64,000 nucleotides of DNA from Euwallacea fornicatus (taxonomy: Eukaryota; Arthropoda; Insecta; Coleoptera; Curculionidae). The stretch spans positions 3,782,001-3,846,000 of the forward strand of contig NC_089552.1 of NCBI RefSeq assembly GCF_040115645.1. The letters are read 5' to 3'. Each line of letters starts with the position of its first letter. Position 1 is the stretch's first letter. Under the pieces are notes generated by a model, which was not told where the DNA came from, did not search any database, and was given only the letters and a program-made list of their open reading frames with translations. The position numbers and the translations under genes are program-made. Shown piece after piece: positions 33,197 through 45,950 of the stretch.

Positions 33197-36100
33197 TAAA
33201 GAAAATTAGAAATAATTGAAGATACTGCACGGGCCTCAAATTGCTCATAATCAGTCATCTGAATCTTCCGACATTCAATAAGCTGAAATCTGCCCTAAAC
33301 CGGAAGACAAAACAGGATACAAGAAAGATTAATGCGTAGTTATTCTTTGACCCTCAAGTGAAGGAACATAATGATGATAGACTCAAACTCATCTCTTGCA
33401 CATAACTCGATTTATAAACAATAATCTTCATACCTGCCGCCATGGGGTGAACGCATTAAAAGAGAATCGTGCCGCCCCTCGAGGCACCTTGGTAACGTAT
33501 AGCACATATACCGCATGTTTTATGAAAACGGAGCGGAAAATTCTAGGGCAGGATTAATGTGAGAAATCTCACGGTAATTGCCATGGTACAGGCACCGATA
33601 CCATTGGGATCGATTCGCACTTCGTCTATGGTGTGCGTGTAAATGGGTAGGTATTCTTATGCTTTTAACATGGCTCAGGGGCGGCACTGGCAGGCCTTCA
33701 AGGGCCAATGATATTAATAAAGGCACTTATCGAGTATTTTACAGATGTTTCTCATAAACACGGAGGGTTTTGAAGGCATTCTTCTTGAACAACAAGGGAG
33801 GTTATAACAACTTGAGTTCAGGCTAGGGCACTAGGAGTATATCCACTGGATTGAAGAGGATGGCTATACATTTTATAGACAAAAGCATGTGCTAGGAGAT
33901 ACTCTTTTGCACTACAGCTCATCGATACCAGGTAAGCCCTCTACAACGAGAAATGGCAAACCTACACCCTGTATAATATTCAAAATTCGAAAAATTACTT
34001 TGTTGAAGATACGGTGATAATCATCTTCATCTTCGATATAGAGGAAATATTTGACCAGACAAAGATCAAACCTCATCTATATCATCACCACTTATCGATT
34101 TCCTCAAGCCTCTCGTCTCATGCAAATTCTGTATCAAATAAGAGAAGAACGAATCAGATTTCGTCCTTGTTTTCGTTTATATTTACAACCCTACATAGCT
34201 ACACTTTTCAATTGCCAGGTTGAATCCAGTTGGGTAGATAGCCGAAAGACCAGGTGGGCGACGTAGGAAAACATAAATTTAAAAATATAGAAAAGGGCCC
34301 TGGTCCTTATTCACCAAATTCCACTCCTGGACTCTTGGGTGTTTTTTCTTGAAACACCTTTAGAGTAATTAGAGTACAAATTTATTTTCTTGACAAATTC
34401 TTATGGCATATTCGGGAGTCCGCAATAGGACGAACTTTTTTTTTTACTGCGCATTATAACGTGTTGGAAAAGCGCAAGTGCTATTCAGCGCCGTACTGTC
34501 GTGCGCAGTGAAGACATTTTATATGTTTATATTCACTTGTTTTAAGTTGTTTTTGCCGCAATTTATCTTGTTGTCGGCAGAATATTAACTGAATTTGAGA
34601 AAAAAAAAGATCTGGCTACATGACTCAGGTATCGAGGTCCTATTAGGAACAAGAAATTGCAAAATTTCAACCTAAAGCAAAGATAAAGTTAAGCCTTTCT
34701 TCTAGAGTCAGTGATCAGATTTTTCAATGCCTCAAGGCAAACTATTATTAAACCTATCGGGCACTAACTGCTGGCCTTTAAAAGGAAAATGCCTACCTAG
34801 ATGGGCCTGTCGACTAAAGCAGTTCCCGATATTGTGCGCGCCACTGACATTAAAACTATAAAGGTGTAACAGTGTTACCATTAACATTTCACCTGATACG
34901 GCTCTATAAAGCGTTACAGCTACCAAGGGGGTCTGATTTCATTGTACGAGTCGAATATGATTTCAGCGAGTAATTGTAAATATTGAAATATGGTTGAAAT
35001 ATTTGCGCACGAAACCGTGATAAACATCTCAATATTATAGATTTGATGGGGATAGAAATGGGGAAAGCCTAAAGTTGCTGCGAGAGCTATTCCCGGCAAT
35101 GCAACTTTGCTCTGCAAGGTAGTGCCGAGTCGGGTCCGTCTTCCTGGAAGTTTTCCCTGCTAAAGCTAATAAGCTCGACTTTAATATTTGTTCTTGGAAA
35201 AACATGCCTCGACAGAGACATATTATATCGTTTGTTCTCCGGTTCCCCGGTCCCTGCTAACAAAGCCTTAATTTTTTTGATCGATGGGCATCCCTAACAC
35301 GGCGGAAACCTACTCGAATATCCAATGTTATGCTCTGGGACAAATGCGAAATTTAATATCTCATCATTCGCCCTGTTTTTCACAATTTCCACATCCCAAG
35401 AACGCATAAACACATACAGCTTTATCAATCGTGACCGAAAGAATATTTATTATTTTGATATACAGGGTGCCGGTATGTGGAGTTCAAAGGTCTCGGTAGC
35501 GGAAAAAAAAGACACAAGATCGGTTAAACTGGGGCGAAGTGGGGCAGTGTGGCATTCGAAAATGTGTTGGTTTGTTCTCATTTGCAAAATTTGAAAAATG
35601 CCCCTAAATTTCGGGGAAATTTCAAAAAATTAAAATTTCGGAAGAATTTTATCTGCAGCTTATTTGGAGAGATAATTCAAAATAATTGACACGTCGTCAT
35701 TGCAACTTTTCTTCTTCTATCACATAACGATGTCATATTTCAAAATCCGACGTTTCGACCCTCGACAACCATCATCAACTTTGTAACACATGTTAAGGTT
35801 TTTTCTTGTATCGAAACCCTGCGTATGTGACTCAATTAAAGACAATCGCTTCCTAATTGAACCGAAGCAAGCAATAATGGAGCAAGTTAAATAAAATTAA
35901 CAAATTACTTTTCTAAATGAAAAAGGTGCGGCTCGATGTCACGACCCTTTTTACGTAACGTCTAATTTAATTCTGTTTGTGTCCCATTTATAGGGGCGAG
36001 TCCATCTTTGTTTATGCAATATCAGTGGCGTCACTGATGAATCCAATTTACGGACTTCCATTCGAAGCTAATAGCTTTTGCCGCTGTTTAGTCAGACTAC

Positions 36101-38472
36101 AATGAACGAGAGTAATATTGATCTAATGTAAGTTGAAGTATGAAAATTAGTTTTGAGAAAACGTTCTTGAGACCATCCAAAATGCAATAATTATATCAAG
36201 ATGTCCCAAATTTCAATTCAAACCTGGGGATCTCGAAAATCATTAGAGATTCAGATTCAGTTGGGACCAAATTGAACAGATTAATGAGCGAATGCGGGAC
36301 AATCAATGAAGGCCTTTCTTATTTTAGAAAACGACGTTTTTCCATGCATTTGGTCTGGAATATATATAAGGAAGCAATCAAAAACCAAACTGTTGTTCGC
36401 TTGTTCCTATGCTGCAGCGTTGAAACCAGTTTTCGTGTTTTTCCCTTAAAAAAAAATTATTTGTTTGAAACGGCGAAAAAGCAACAAAGTTACTACCGTA
36501 GCGATATTCATAGCCGAATCGAAGTCACCTCTATGAAATATATGTTAATTCAGCAGATTTCCGCTCTCTCCGAGTAAAACACATAATTTACCCCTTGATT
36601 AATATCAATTAAAATCCGTTTTCGTTTCATCTTTGTGTGTTGAAATTGTTCATGCCTACTGCCTAGACAGGAATATAACGGATCATTACGTTACAAAAAT
36701 GGTAAACAGCATATTACGAATAAGATGAAATTTTGCGATCGAGCTCAATCGATCTCGATTGATCGAGGTCAATTATTTCGTCGAGAAATACTTTTAAGTC
36801 TCTCCCTCGACTTTCTTATTTATAAATCATTCTTATACGATCATCGCAGCGGTCACGGCGCTCGAGCTGTCAGGTTTGACAGTTCCGACGCCATTTTGAG
36901 TTTTCTTAAATGACCACTGACATATTTTAATACTAATCAATAGAGCTAATTAAACCCTCCTTTACCATATATTGGTTTACCGGTTTTTTTTCGAAAATCA
37001 TTTTGTTGCACTTTTCAATCAAAATGACAGCTTTACCGCAGTGTTATGACCTTGTGTACCCCGGATTGTTGGTGGGGCCCAACAGAGTGACAGCGCCGCA
37101 GTTCAGCTGCAGCGGATGGTTAACATGAGATAGGAGGGAACGTTAAGGAGTTAGGTCATCGCAAAAACGGGACTTCCAACTTAACTTCGCGTTTAAAAAA
37201 GTATATTTACGTTATTCAATTTGGCTCCTCCGTTCATGTAACTGAATATCCTGAAAAAAAAAAACTTTTTTTTATCATTTACCATAATTAAACATTGTTA
37301 TTGAATAGTTCCATCGCTTCACATGGTGAGTGATGCAAGTGAAGGAGACGAACAACAGAAAAAAAACTTTTATTTTTAGGGACACTGTATATGGCACTAA
37401 CTTCGTATCGTTCGTTTTCCACGATGGCTGTTCCATAATCCCAACATGATGTTAATCAACGACAATTCAGAAATCAATCAAAATTTAATAAATTGTTTGT
37501 TTACTTCTAGAGGTGGCATGCGATAAAAAACTCGCCCTGAAATCTACTTGCGCTGTTCTGCAAAACACTATATTCCGGTCTTGTAGCGTAAAACGCTATT
37601 TTGGCTTAAATTGGAAAGATAAATAAAAATTGAAAGCGTTTTACTATGGGTTTTTTTCCAAAGCTAAACATGAAAACATCTCTTCCAGAACGCAATATTT
37701 TGGATATTCCGTCACCAACGTCCTTCTCTCTAACACGAACCTGGACCCTTTCTTAAGTCTTCTGCTTAAATATTTAGCACTGATAGTAAAAAATAAGTTC
37801 CAAAATGCTATGAGAATAACAAGAAATGTTGAAAACCATACCAAAACATTGAGAAATGATTAAGCAACTGAAATTTAATTACATCCCCTCGCAGCGGTGA
37901 AAAGACAGCAAAAAATAATAGATATTCCTTTTGAAGGGAATCCTTATCTTGGACGCACCGTATAGGGCCTCAAAATTGATATTTTTTATCCAGGCACATG
38001 GATGTTTTTATCTCGATAAATAAATAACCCACATAATGGTCACAAAAAATTGTTAAACCCGTATTAGGGGAAAAACTTGATTATAATGTTGTTCAGGGGA
38101 AAAGGGCTTTACTTTTTTCCAGATATTTCCAGAAGTAGTGGAGATTTAATGCAGCTTATAAAAAGCTATAATACTGCTCTTATAAAAGAAAGACTTGGCC
38201 TCTATTTAACAGATTCTGAACCATGTGGGGAGTCGAAGCTATCACGCTGTAGATTTTCGACATTCGACTAAAATTTCAACTAAATACTGAATACTGAAAA
38301 TGTCGAAATAAAATAAATATGATGCCTGTATCGCAAAATTAAAGCATTTACGGATCTATCGCTCTCTGAATTATTCTATCTCGTGTTCTACTGAAATTCA
38401 GAAGCAACTTATGGTCATTTGGATCGAATTTTAAATTGTTAATCTTTAACGCGAAACTGGTGCACAACATAC
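33197..38472. other. No gene recognised (5.3 kb)
   Basis: No supported exon. An isolated transposon-type terminus CACCCTGTA occurs at about 33,968, and CAGGGTGCCGGTATG occurs at about 35,464. A perfect inverted repeat CTGTCA..TGACAG and a GCCATTTTG motif lie at 36,868-36,900, near the patch GATCGAGCTCAATCGATCTC at 36,738. The open frames (for example 36,272-36,577) look like chance. Confidence 0.4.
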
Positions 38473-38474
38473 CA

Positions 38475-39608
38475 CGAGGATAATTCCAATAGTACCAGAC
38501 CCACCACGTTAACAAAAAATTGGAAAAAATTACATTAGTTTTCAACATAGTCTCCTTTAAGATTGACACATTTTTCCTAGCGCTGTTCTATGGTTTCAAT
38601 ACCCTGTTTCTAGAAAGAAACTTCGAATGTTTCAAAGTAGGCATCAATCTCGGACTCCACCTTTTCATTATTGACAAATCTTTTTCCACCGAACCATTTT
38701 TTCAAGTTTGGAAACAAAAAATTATTTGAGGGGGCTAAATCTGGCGAATAGGGTGGGTGAGGAAGAAGTTCGAAACCAAGTTGATTGATTTTGACCATCG
38801 CGATAATGGAAGTGTGGACTGGTGCGTTATCTTAGTGAAGCGAGACTTTCTTTTTCGCCAAAGGCGGTCGGTTTTTCCTCATTTCTTCGCTCAAACGCCG
38901 CAATAAATTTCCTCGTTTATTGTCTTTCCATTGAAATGGTTAATAAAAATTGTCCACGTGCATCCCAAAAAACTGACGTCATCATCTTTCCTGCAAATGG
39001 ACGCGAAAACTCAGATTTATTACTGCCAACTTTGGCAAACGCTCCCTTGAAACATTCTCACGGCGTTGTTTTTGCTCAATTGTGAGTGAAGCACCCATCT
39101 TACGCACAGCTTCCTCATATCCAATTGTTCGGCCAAAATACGATCTACAGTACCATTTGAAATGCTCATCACGTCTGCTAACTCGCGCAATTTCCGCTGA
39201 CGGTCTTCCAGTACTGTTTTGTGGATTTTCACCACAATATCTGGAGTGGTCAGATCTGGAGTGTGATTGGGTCGACCACTGTGGAGTTCGTCTTGGCAGT
39301 TTCGTACAAACGCGTTTAAACCCAATATTTTACAGTGTTTAACGAAGGACCACATTGCCCCCGAGGAGAATCTAACTCCGCTTTGATGTTGGATGGACTA
39401 ATACCTTTCAAATCAAAGTATTGAGTCACGTATCAATAAAGTAGAATTTTTTCCGTGGCAAGAAAATCTCTAAAAACGGCTCGAAAACAAACGCAAATCA
39501 ACGTTTAGACATAATATTTTTAAGGTTAGGTCTTTGTACTATCGGCAAGCCTTTAGCAAAAAAGTCGCCATCTATACGTCAGATCTGGTAGTTCCGGAAC
39601 TATCCTTC
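38475..39608 (-). mobile_element. Mariner copy C (dead)
   Basis: 1.13 kb, same family as copies A and B. The left end CGAGGATAATTCCAATAGTA inversely matches the right end GGTAGTTCCGGAACTATCCT. The terminal TA pairs have decayed. Transposase on the minus strand. Confidence 0.88.
38500..39560 (-). pseudogene. Mariner transposase pseudogene (copy C)
   Basis: The N-terminal part at 39,355-39,020 reads TTPDIVVKIHKTVLEDRQ, KLRELADVMSIS and LDMRKLCVRWV. The catalytic part at about 38,830-38,610 reads LH*DNAPVHTS and YSPDLAPSNNFLF. A stop precedes the second Asp, and the third catalytic Asp is Asn (SPDLAPSN). Inactive on several counts. Confidence 0.85.
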
Positions 39609-41079
39609 CACTTTATTAGCGCGCAATAAAGCGTAAAACCACTCATCATTGTACAACATCTCAAATGCATATATGAATTATTACTTTGTTTTGACTGAAG
39701 GAAAGCCCATGCCAAAGGGCTGTTTTAGGTAAAAAATGAATTTTTTGCCTCCAGAATCCCAGGGAATAATAAGACACAACTTAAATTGAATATGATGAAA
39801 ATCCATTCAAAGGATAATAATTTCCCCTCTTCCTTATAATCCAACATAATAGCGGAAAGGAACACAGGTTATAACAAAGAGTGAAGGGATATGCCATTAC
39901 AATTTCTACTGTCCGGAGGGATTTCCATTGAAAGATCTCCATCCTAATTTAGATTTTGGGATTTACAAAAGGGCCCTGTCATTGTTTTTGCGTAAAAGCT
40001 CAGAAATTTATTACGGAAAGGTTGCGCATTATTATGGAAAACGTGCGTGTTTTCAATTTCCCCCGGTAAACTGCTTGCTCCATAATATATTCCGTTTCAG
40101 GAGGATTGTTTCATCTCCGAAACGGTTTATTACGTTTTAACGTCAATAAATGTAGTATCATTCTGCGATAACGTTTCCAGGAGGCGAATAGAGACAAATT
40201 ATGATATTTTCTAGGAGAGCGCAAGAAAAAGAAAAAGCTTTTGCAGCAGACGTCCATCTGGTGCAGCCTGCAAGAAATAAAACTCGAGAAAAAGGGCGAA
40301 ATCATCGGACGGAAACACGTGACGGGATTCTTCGATGAGACCCTTTATTCTATTCCATTTTAAATTGATATTAATGGTTTCCTATAAGACCTAAGCCTTC
40401 CGCTTACTTCTTTAATAAATCACCAAACATTTTCTTCTATGCTCATAACACCCATTCATTACCTCTACACATGTACTTTTCCCCCGTTCAAACCAAAACA
40501 AGAACTACTAATTTCGCAGCCCACAAACAAGCATATATCAAACCAAATTACAACTCTATCCATCTCGATAGTACACAAAACAGGGAAACAGCCCCCAATG
40601 ATTCAACATCGGGGGCATCAGCAGGACCGGGGCAAATTGGAAGATTGGAAAATTAAAGGACAAAATACCGAAACGGACAAGAAAATAGAAAAAGGAGCAT
40701 TAAAGGGCATCGGCACACTGTTGATTCTGTCATTAAGGCAGTGTTTGCAGAATTAATGGCGTCGGGGCGCCGACTGACGCCACTGGGCCAGACGCATCTC
40801 CGGCGCCGATTGGCCGGGAAACTGGGCCATACGGCTCTAATATGCTGCAATGGTATTTTAAGCAGCATTGTTCCCATATGATAAGAATCAACATTAACCA
40901 TTAACGTTTTTGTGATGGTTAACTCCGTAATGTATAAGGTTTGAGGATAGTTAAAGCAGAATTAAGAGTCTCAATATTCGGGTAGGTGTATAAAACGGCC
41001 ATATTTGATCGCTAACACTCGTGAAGCTACGCTTAAAATATCTCAGAAGTGGTTACAGGATCTGTTTAGTAGGCAAGGC
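39609..41079. other. No firm gene; GC-rich patch at 40,755-40,840
   Basis: 40,755-40,840 (GGCGTCGGGGCGCCGACTGA, GGCGCCGATTGGCCGGG) is GC-rich and includes an inverted CCAAT box (ATTGG). It could be a promoter-type island. The + frame 40,439-40,756 is low-complexity and lacks a recognisable domain. Confidence 0.35.
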
Positions 41080-44040
41080 CATTTTCTAGGAAACTCCGTC
41101 GAGTTAGTATTCATTTTGGGCTCATTCGCTTCAACAAACTTAATGCTAAACTTGGATTCAGTGTCTTGTATAAGGTAAAAGGAAATTTGATAGTTTCCAA
41201 AATAGGTCCTTTAAGAGTGCCCTCATTTTGAATTCCCTTTTAAGAGGAGATTTGATATTAGGAGAAGATTGTTATATGATTCAATGAGCCTCAGACGTGA
41301 TAAGATCATGTAATACTCCAACATCGTTTTCGATAACTTCCCCAACTTGTTGTGCTCATTGCCAATTCCTTTGTGGTAGAAAATTCTTCAACAGTCAGGT
41401 GAATTTCATAGATATCAGTTTAAAATTTCCGTATTGTCCGTTTTCATTGTTATGCATTCAATTTCGCTATTTCTTCCCGAGATATCCGCATCTAAATATA
41501 AAGAATCGGAAAAAATAGGTATCTCACCCCTGTCGGAAATTTTCAGGAAATCACACTGGGTATCTCTGGATTTATTCGCCCCCCATTTTCGATCTGAATA
41601 GTCTTCCACGTTCTCGTTAAACGTTTTTGTTTCTCCCGTATAAGAATTCCAAATTAATTACCACTCGTTGTGTAGATTCTCTTTCGCCTGTAAACGATAT
41701 CCTTGTCCCTTTTCACGGACGTAGCACCTTTCTTTGACATCAATTTTAGGGATAAGATTGACTTGACGTAGCAGGGCATACACTATACGCCTTTAGTGTC
41801 AGCTTTCGTGTCACTCTGCCGAGAATATCTTCGACTTTTTGTATTTTAACGTTTTCCTCTAAGTCGGAGCTGTATAGAACACATTAGACGTCAAGACTGT
41901 ACAATGTAGCCTCCTCTCGCTTGCAACTGGGCTTCCAGGTCTACGCATAATCCTAAACAAATATCTCAACACGCGTACAGCGTTCTGCGCAACAATAGTG
42001 ACACGACATTTTGTTTACATTTACACCTTTGCGTAAATATACTCCCACGTATTTTCCTTCTCTTCGGCTTAGGATAAGTGCTCCTTGAACGTTAACATGT
42101 ACTTGCCTGCAGAAGCACGATTTCGTTTCTATTTACCGCCACTCTCAAGCCAATTTCTTCGAATTTTTCTGCGCCTCCATTACAATTCGTTAGTTCCCAT
42201 CGTAAGCCGTAATTAATGTCACAATAAAACAAAGAAAGGAGCTTGCAAATGTCGCAGCATAAAAAGTTTCCGTCTTTAGTAGTTTGTAACATAACTCCCA
42301 GGACATCGGCATATGCGAGGAAGTCGTCACCTTCTTGTGGGATCCTGAAGTTACTGCTTTAATACAGACACTAAAAAAGTAGTCCTAGTAGGAAACCTTG
42401 AAGACCTTTACATAAAAAGCATAATTTCTTGTGGATTAAAAGGAGGAATTAAAACGAGAACTTCGACTAGAAGAATCTCAGATATGGTAAGGAAAACTCT
42501 GCAAGAGTTAAACAAAAATGTCAGGTTTGAATTTTTTGAAAATAGTTAGCACTCATTTGCAATTTAGTATATCACAAACATGACAGGAGGAATTACAAAA
42601 ATCTTAAATGCCAATTTTCGAGAAATTCTAAATTGCAGTTGATGAAGGAAGGTTGAAGTGATAAAGGGAATTGCTTAATAGTCTGATTCTGTTCAGGGCA
42701 TTCCCACGAACTATTCATTTTGAGCTCATTTTCAGCAGGAAATATTTACTTTCAGCTCATTTCCTTCAGGAAATTTATTGCCGATAACGGATTTAATGTA
42801 ATTCAAACCTATTGAAGAATTGCCTGATAATCTGATGGTTTTCGGATCACCTATTTCAAGTTGGTTCTCATTTAAGGCTAACTTTCACAAGTCACAGTCA
42901 TAAATATGAACGATGAAATTAGATTTATGTATTACTATTGACAAAAAGACCTATGAAAATCAGACATCCACTTTCAACTAATGTACACCAACATCAAGAA
43001 ATACAATTCGGCTCAAACCCACAATGCCGATTCCTATTGAAAAATTGAGTAATCCTCAAATGCGTTGAAGTGTGAGGTCTTCTTGAGCTCATTTTCTTCA
43101 GGCAATTTAACCGTTAAATTGGGTCCAGGCTGTTTTAGGAGTGATAAAAAGAAATTCGTAATACTCCGATAGTTTTCAAAACCCATTTTTCGAGTATGTT
43201 CTAATTTTGAACGTATTTTTGGCAAATAATTTCACCGTGAAATTGAATATCTCAGCCGAAGGAATTATGGTAACTCACTTTCAACTAGTTTTCTTTGGGA
43301 AATTTAATGGTAAAGTTGGATTTAATGTGGCCTAGGCGTACGTGGTCAGAATAATCTGATACTTCTCAAAACAAATCCCTTTAGTTTCCAGTCATTTTGG
43401 GATCATTATCAACCGGAAATTTAATAGTGAATTGTGATTTATATATTCCAAAAACGGTAAGAGAAAATATGATGAAAACCCGATACCAATTTTTGTGGCA
43501 TTTTCTTTTTTAAAGGATAAATCGGGTTAAGAATGTCGCAAACTCAAGATATGTTCAATAGCAAGAACGATTACGCAGCAGTCTGATGGGTTTGAAAAGC
43601 ATTCCTCCCTCAGGTTTCTACTCGTTTTCAGCTACATTCTTGCAAAAAATCACGCTAAAACTGTATATAATACGCATCTGAGATGATAAGAGGAGTTACG
43701 CTGTGCTCTAATACCTAAACAACTTCTTCAGCTTTGTACTCATTTTCAGCTAATCTTTTCCAGGAAAATTAATGGTGCATTTGGATGTGTTGTGCCTGAG
43801 ACGTGAGTAGAGGCATTGAGAAATGATAGTCTGAAACTTTCAGGACAACTGCAAATTTGTCCTTATTATGAGAAAATTGTGCTTCTGTGATATTCTAGTG
43901 GAAATTCTACCTTAAACCGAATTTCAATCGTTCCAAGCAAAGCACGAAGAATTACGGTCTAATAGTTTTCAATGGCGTTCCTTCAAGTTTGCAGGAAGAT
44001 CTAATTTTTAATCTCGCCGAGGCAAACTTTAAAGGCCACC
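41080..44040 (+). repeat. Degenerate tandem repeat, period about 105-145 bp, interrupted
   Basis: A motif close to CTCATTTTCTTCAGGAAATT, usually followed by TAATGGTAAA.TTGGATTTAA and a GATAGTTTTCAAAAC block, recurs at about 41,111, 41,222, 41,352, 42,713, 43,084, 43,205, 43,273, 43,390, 43,497, 43,621, 43,737, 43,862 and 44,000. Copies are badly diverged. The array is split by LINE-derived sequence at about 41.4-42.4 kb. It looks like an ancient minisatellite or satellite remnant. Confidence 0.65.
41400..42440 (-). pseudogene. Non-LTR retrotransposon reverse transcriptase remnant
   Basis: On the minus strand from about 42,400: QGFLLGLLF (family QGD.LSPLLF block), then GDDFLAYADVLGVM (the YADD catalytic box reduced to YAD, at 42,305-42,313). 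Next come KFEEIGLRVAVNRNEIVLLQ, matching the GL.VN..K motif of LINE reverse transcriptases, and more decayed sequence towards about 41,400. Loss of a catalytic Asp and many stops show it is dead. Confidence 0.7.
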
Positions 44041-45689
44041 AAGCACCACAATTCCCCTTCTAATTTACCGTATTTCTGAAACGCTCAATCTGTTACAATG
44101 CTGCTTTCACTACAAATAAAGCGTTCATAATTTCTCAAAGTATGATATACAGCTTCCTTTCTCTGTCGTCATTCAATATTTGATGTTACTGGACAACTCT
44201 CCAAAAATGTTATTTCATATTCCAGTGATTTCAACACATCCGCGAAATTTAGTGCTTTAACATGCGTAAATGCCAAATAACAAATTGTCTCCGCATTAAA
44301 ATGTGACCCACACAACTTCATTATAATTTGTCCTTTTTGGCAACTGCGTATTCATAAGCTCAGTAGAACACGCGGTGTAAACGACTGCGCATTAACCCCG
44401 ATGCAACAGGCGGATCGATAAGCCGAAAGAGCGTCTCGACGCCGCCGACGTCTGCCGGCCGACCGGCTCCTGCTGATCAGGACTCGGAAAATTGGACATT
44501 TAAGGAGGTTTATGCAGTATTCTTGTATGACATCTTCATAAATTGATTCATAAAATTGTGTTTTGGTGAGGATCTGAATATTTATAGCAAACCGGAAATA
44601 TTATATTGATTTCTGGAATTCCTTGAAAGTGGTCTGAAACGATTTATAAGGACATTGGAAGACAAATTGAAGTTCGATTAAATTTAACGTGGAATGGCTT
44701 CCCATCGAAACCGAGCTCCCAGAGGGTATTTTTCAGTTAAAAGTAATTTAGTACGAAGCCAGGGTAGAGGTTCAAACATCGATATTTCCTGAGTCATGCT
44801 GCTCGAGAAATGAGAATGATTCCACGCAGAAATCCAAAGTAGAGAAACTTAATATGCTTTTCGCATTTAAGAGACACAATATCGAAGATACGCTCTATAA
44901 GAACATTCACACTTAGTTAATTTCGTTTAAACATTACTTTTATCTTAGATTGAGAAAGGCATTGCTACACCCAAGCATAAGAAAAACTCTCCAAAACTAT
45001 CCTGACCTGAACTAACTTCAATAAATCTCGAAGGGCTTTTTCCGTTTTTACGAAACTAGAAGTGATAAATGCTCAAATCAGCACTCTCCGCACTAATAAT
45101 ACAAAACCACATAAGAGAGGATATTACCGACCCTTATTATCATTCTCTAAAACCCCTGTTATTATCCGGCCCATTAAGAGCAGAATATCTCCACTGTATC
45201 TATAATAAATTCAATCAGACAATGAACGTCTCATCGAGGGCACTCAAAACAACCTTTTGCTCACCGTCGAATGCATAGGAATTCCGTTCCTTGTAAAGGG
45301 TTAAGTGATCTTATATGGGCCCTAAAATATACGAACAGGGTGTGACTAAGGAGAAGTTTGTTTAGTATAAGTTATCCAGAATTTTCTTGCGGTTTGTATT
45401 AATTTAGTTATACGGTTTTAGATGGAAAAGTTTATTAGTTCACTTATTTCAGTTCTTAAAGTTTCACTTGACTTTGGCTCTCCGTGCGACTGTAAGAATG
45501 AATACCCGTAAGAATACAGTTAGATCGAAGAATTAACTACTAGATTTAATCACACCCTTGGGAAGCTTCACCTGCAGACCGCAATATATCATGTTTTAAA
45601 TGAGTCTGAGATAAAAATTTGCTGAAACATTCCTGCTGAATTTACTTCAGTTCTTAACACATTAAAATCACTGAATCGAAAACATTTCG
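44041..45689. other. No firm gene; GC-rich patch at 44,395-44,480
   Basis: 44,395-44,480 (GTCTCGACGCCGCCGACGTC, TGCCGGCCGACCGGCTCC) is GC-rich and lies in a + frame open for about 47 codons to TGA near 44,545. It has no clear domain or splice borders. Rest AT-rich. Confidence 0.35.
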
Positions 45690-45950
45690 TTTGTTTCAGC
45701 TTTACATGTAGAGGACTGAAGAAAAAATACTCGGCTCTCACCAAGATTAGAAGGATCAGCTGTCCATTGTGGATGATTGAGGAGTAAAGGTTATCCTCTC
45801 ATATAGATAAAAAAAAATTAGCTGTTTCATGTCAACTACTGAAGAGCAAAGGCTCTCACGAAGATCACAAGAATTACCAGCTTCGTGTGAATGAATAGAA
45901 ACCAAAGACTCACCTTTCATCAATATCAAAATTCATTCATCATCAAAGCC
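45690..45950 (+). repeat. Degenerate tandem repeat, period about 60 bp
   Basis: Four to five diverged units begin near 45,697, 45,731, 45,791, 45,853 and 45,908. Each has a CTCTCAC/TAGATnA block, an (A)TTAGCTGTnC.TGTG block and a GAnnAnnAAAGG block. Confidence 0.55.

Noticed and set aside
36272..36577. 101-codon + frame
   Set aside because: No domain or splice context; looks like chance.
40439..40756. 105-codon + frame next to a GC-rich patch
   Set aside because: Low-complexity composition, no recognisable domain and no splice evidence.
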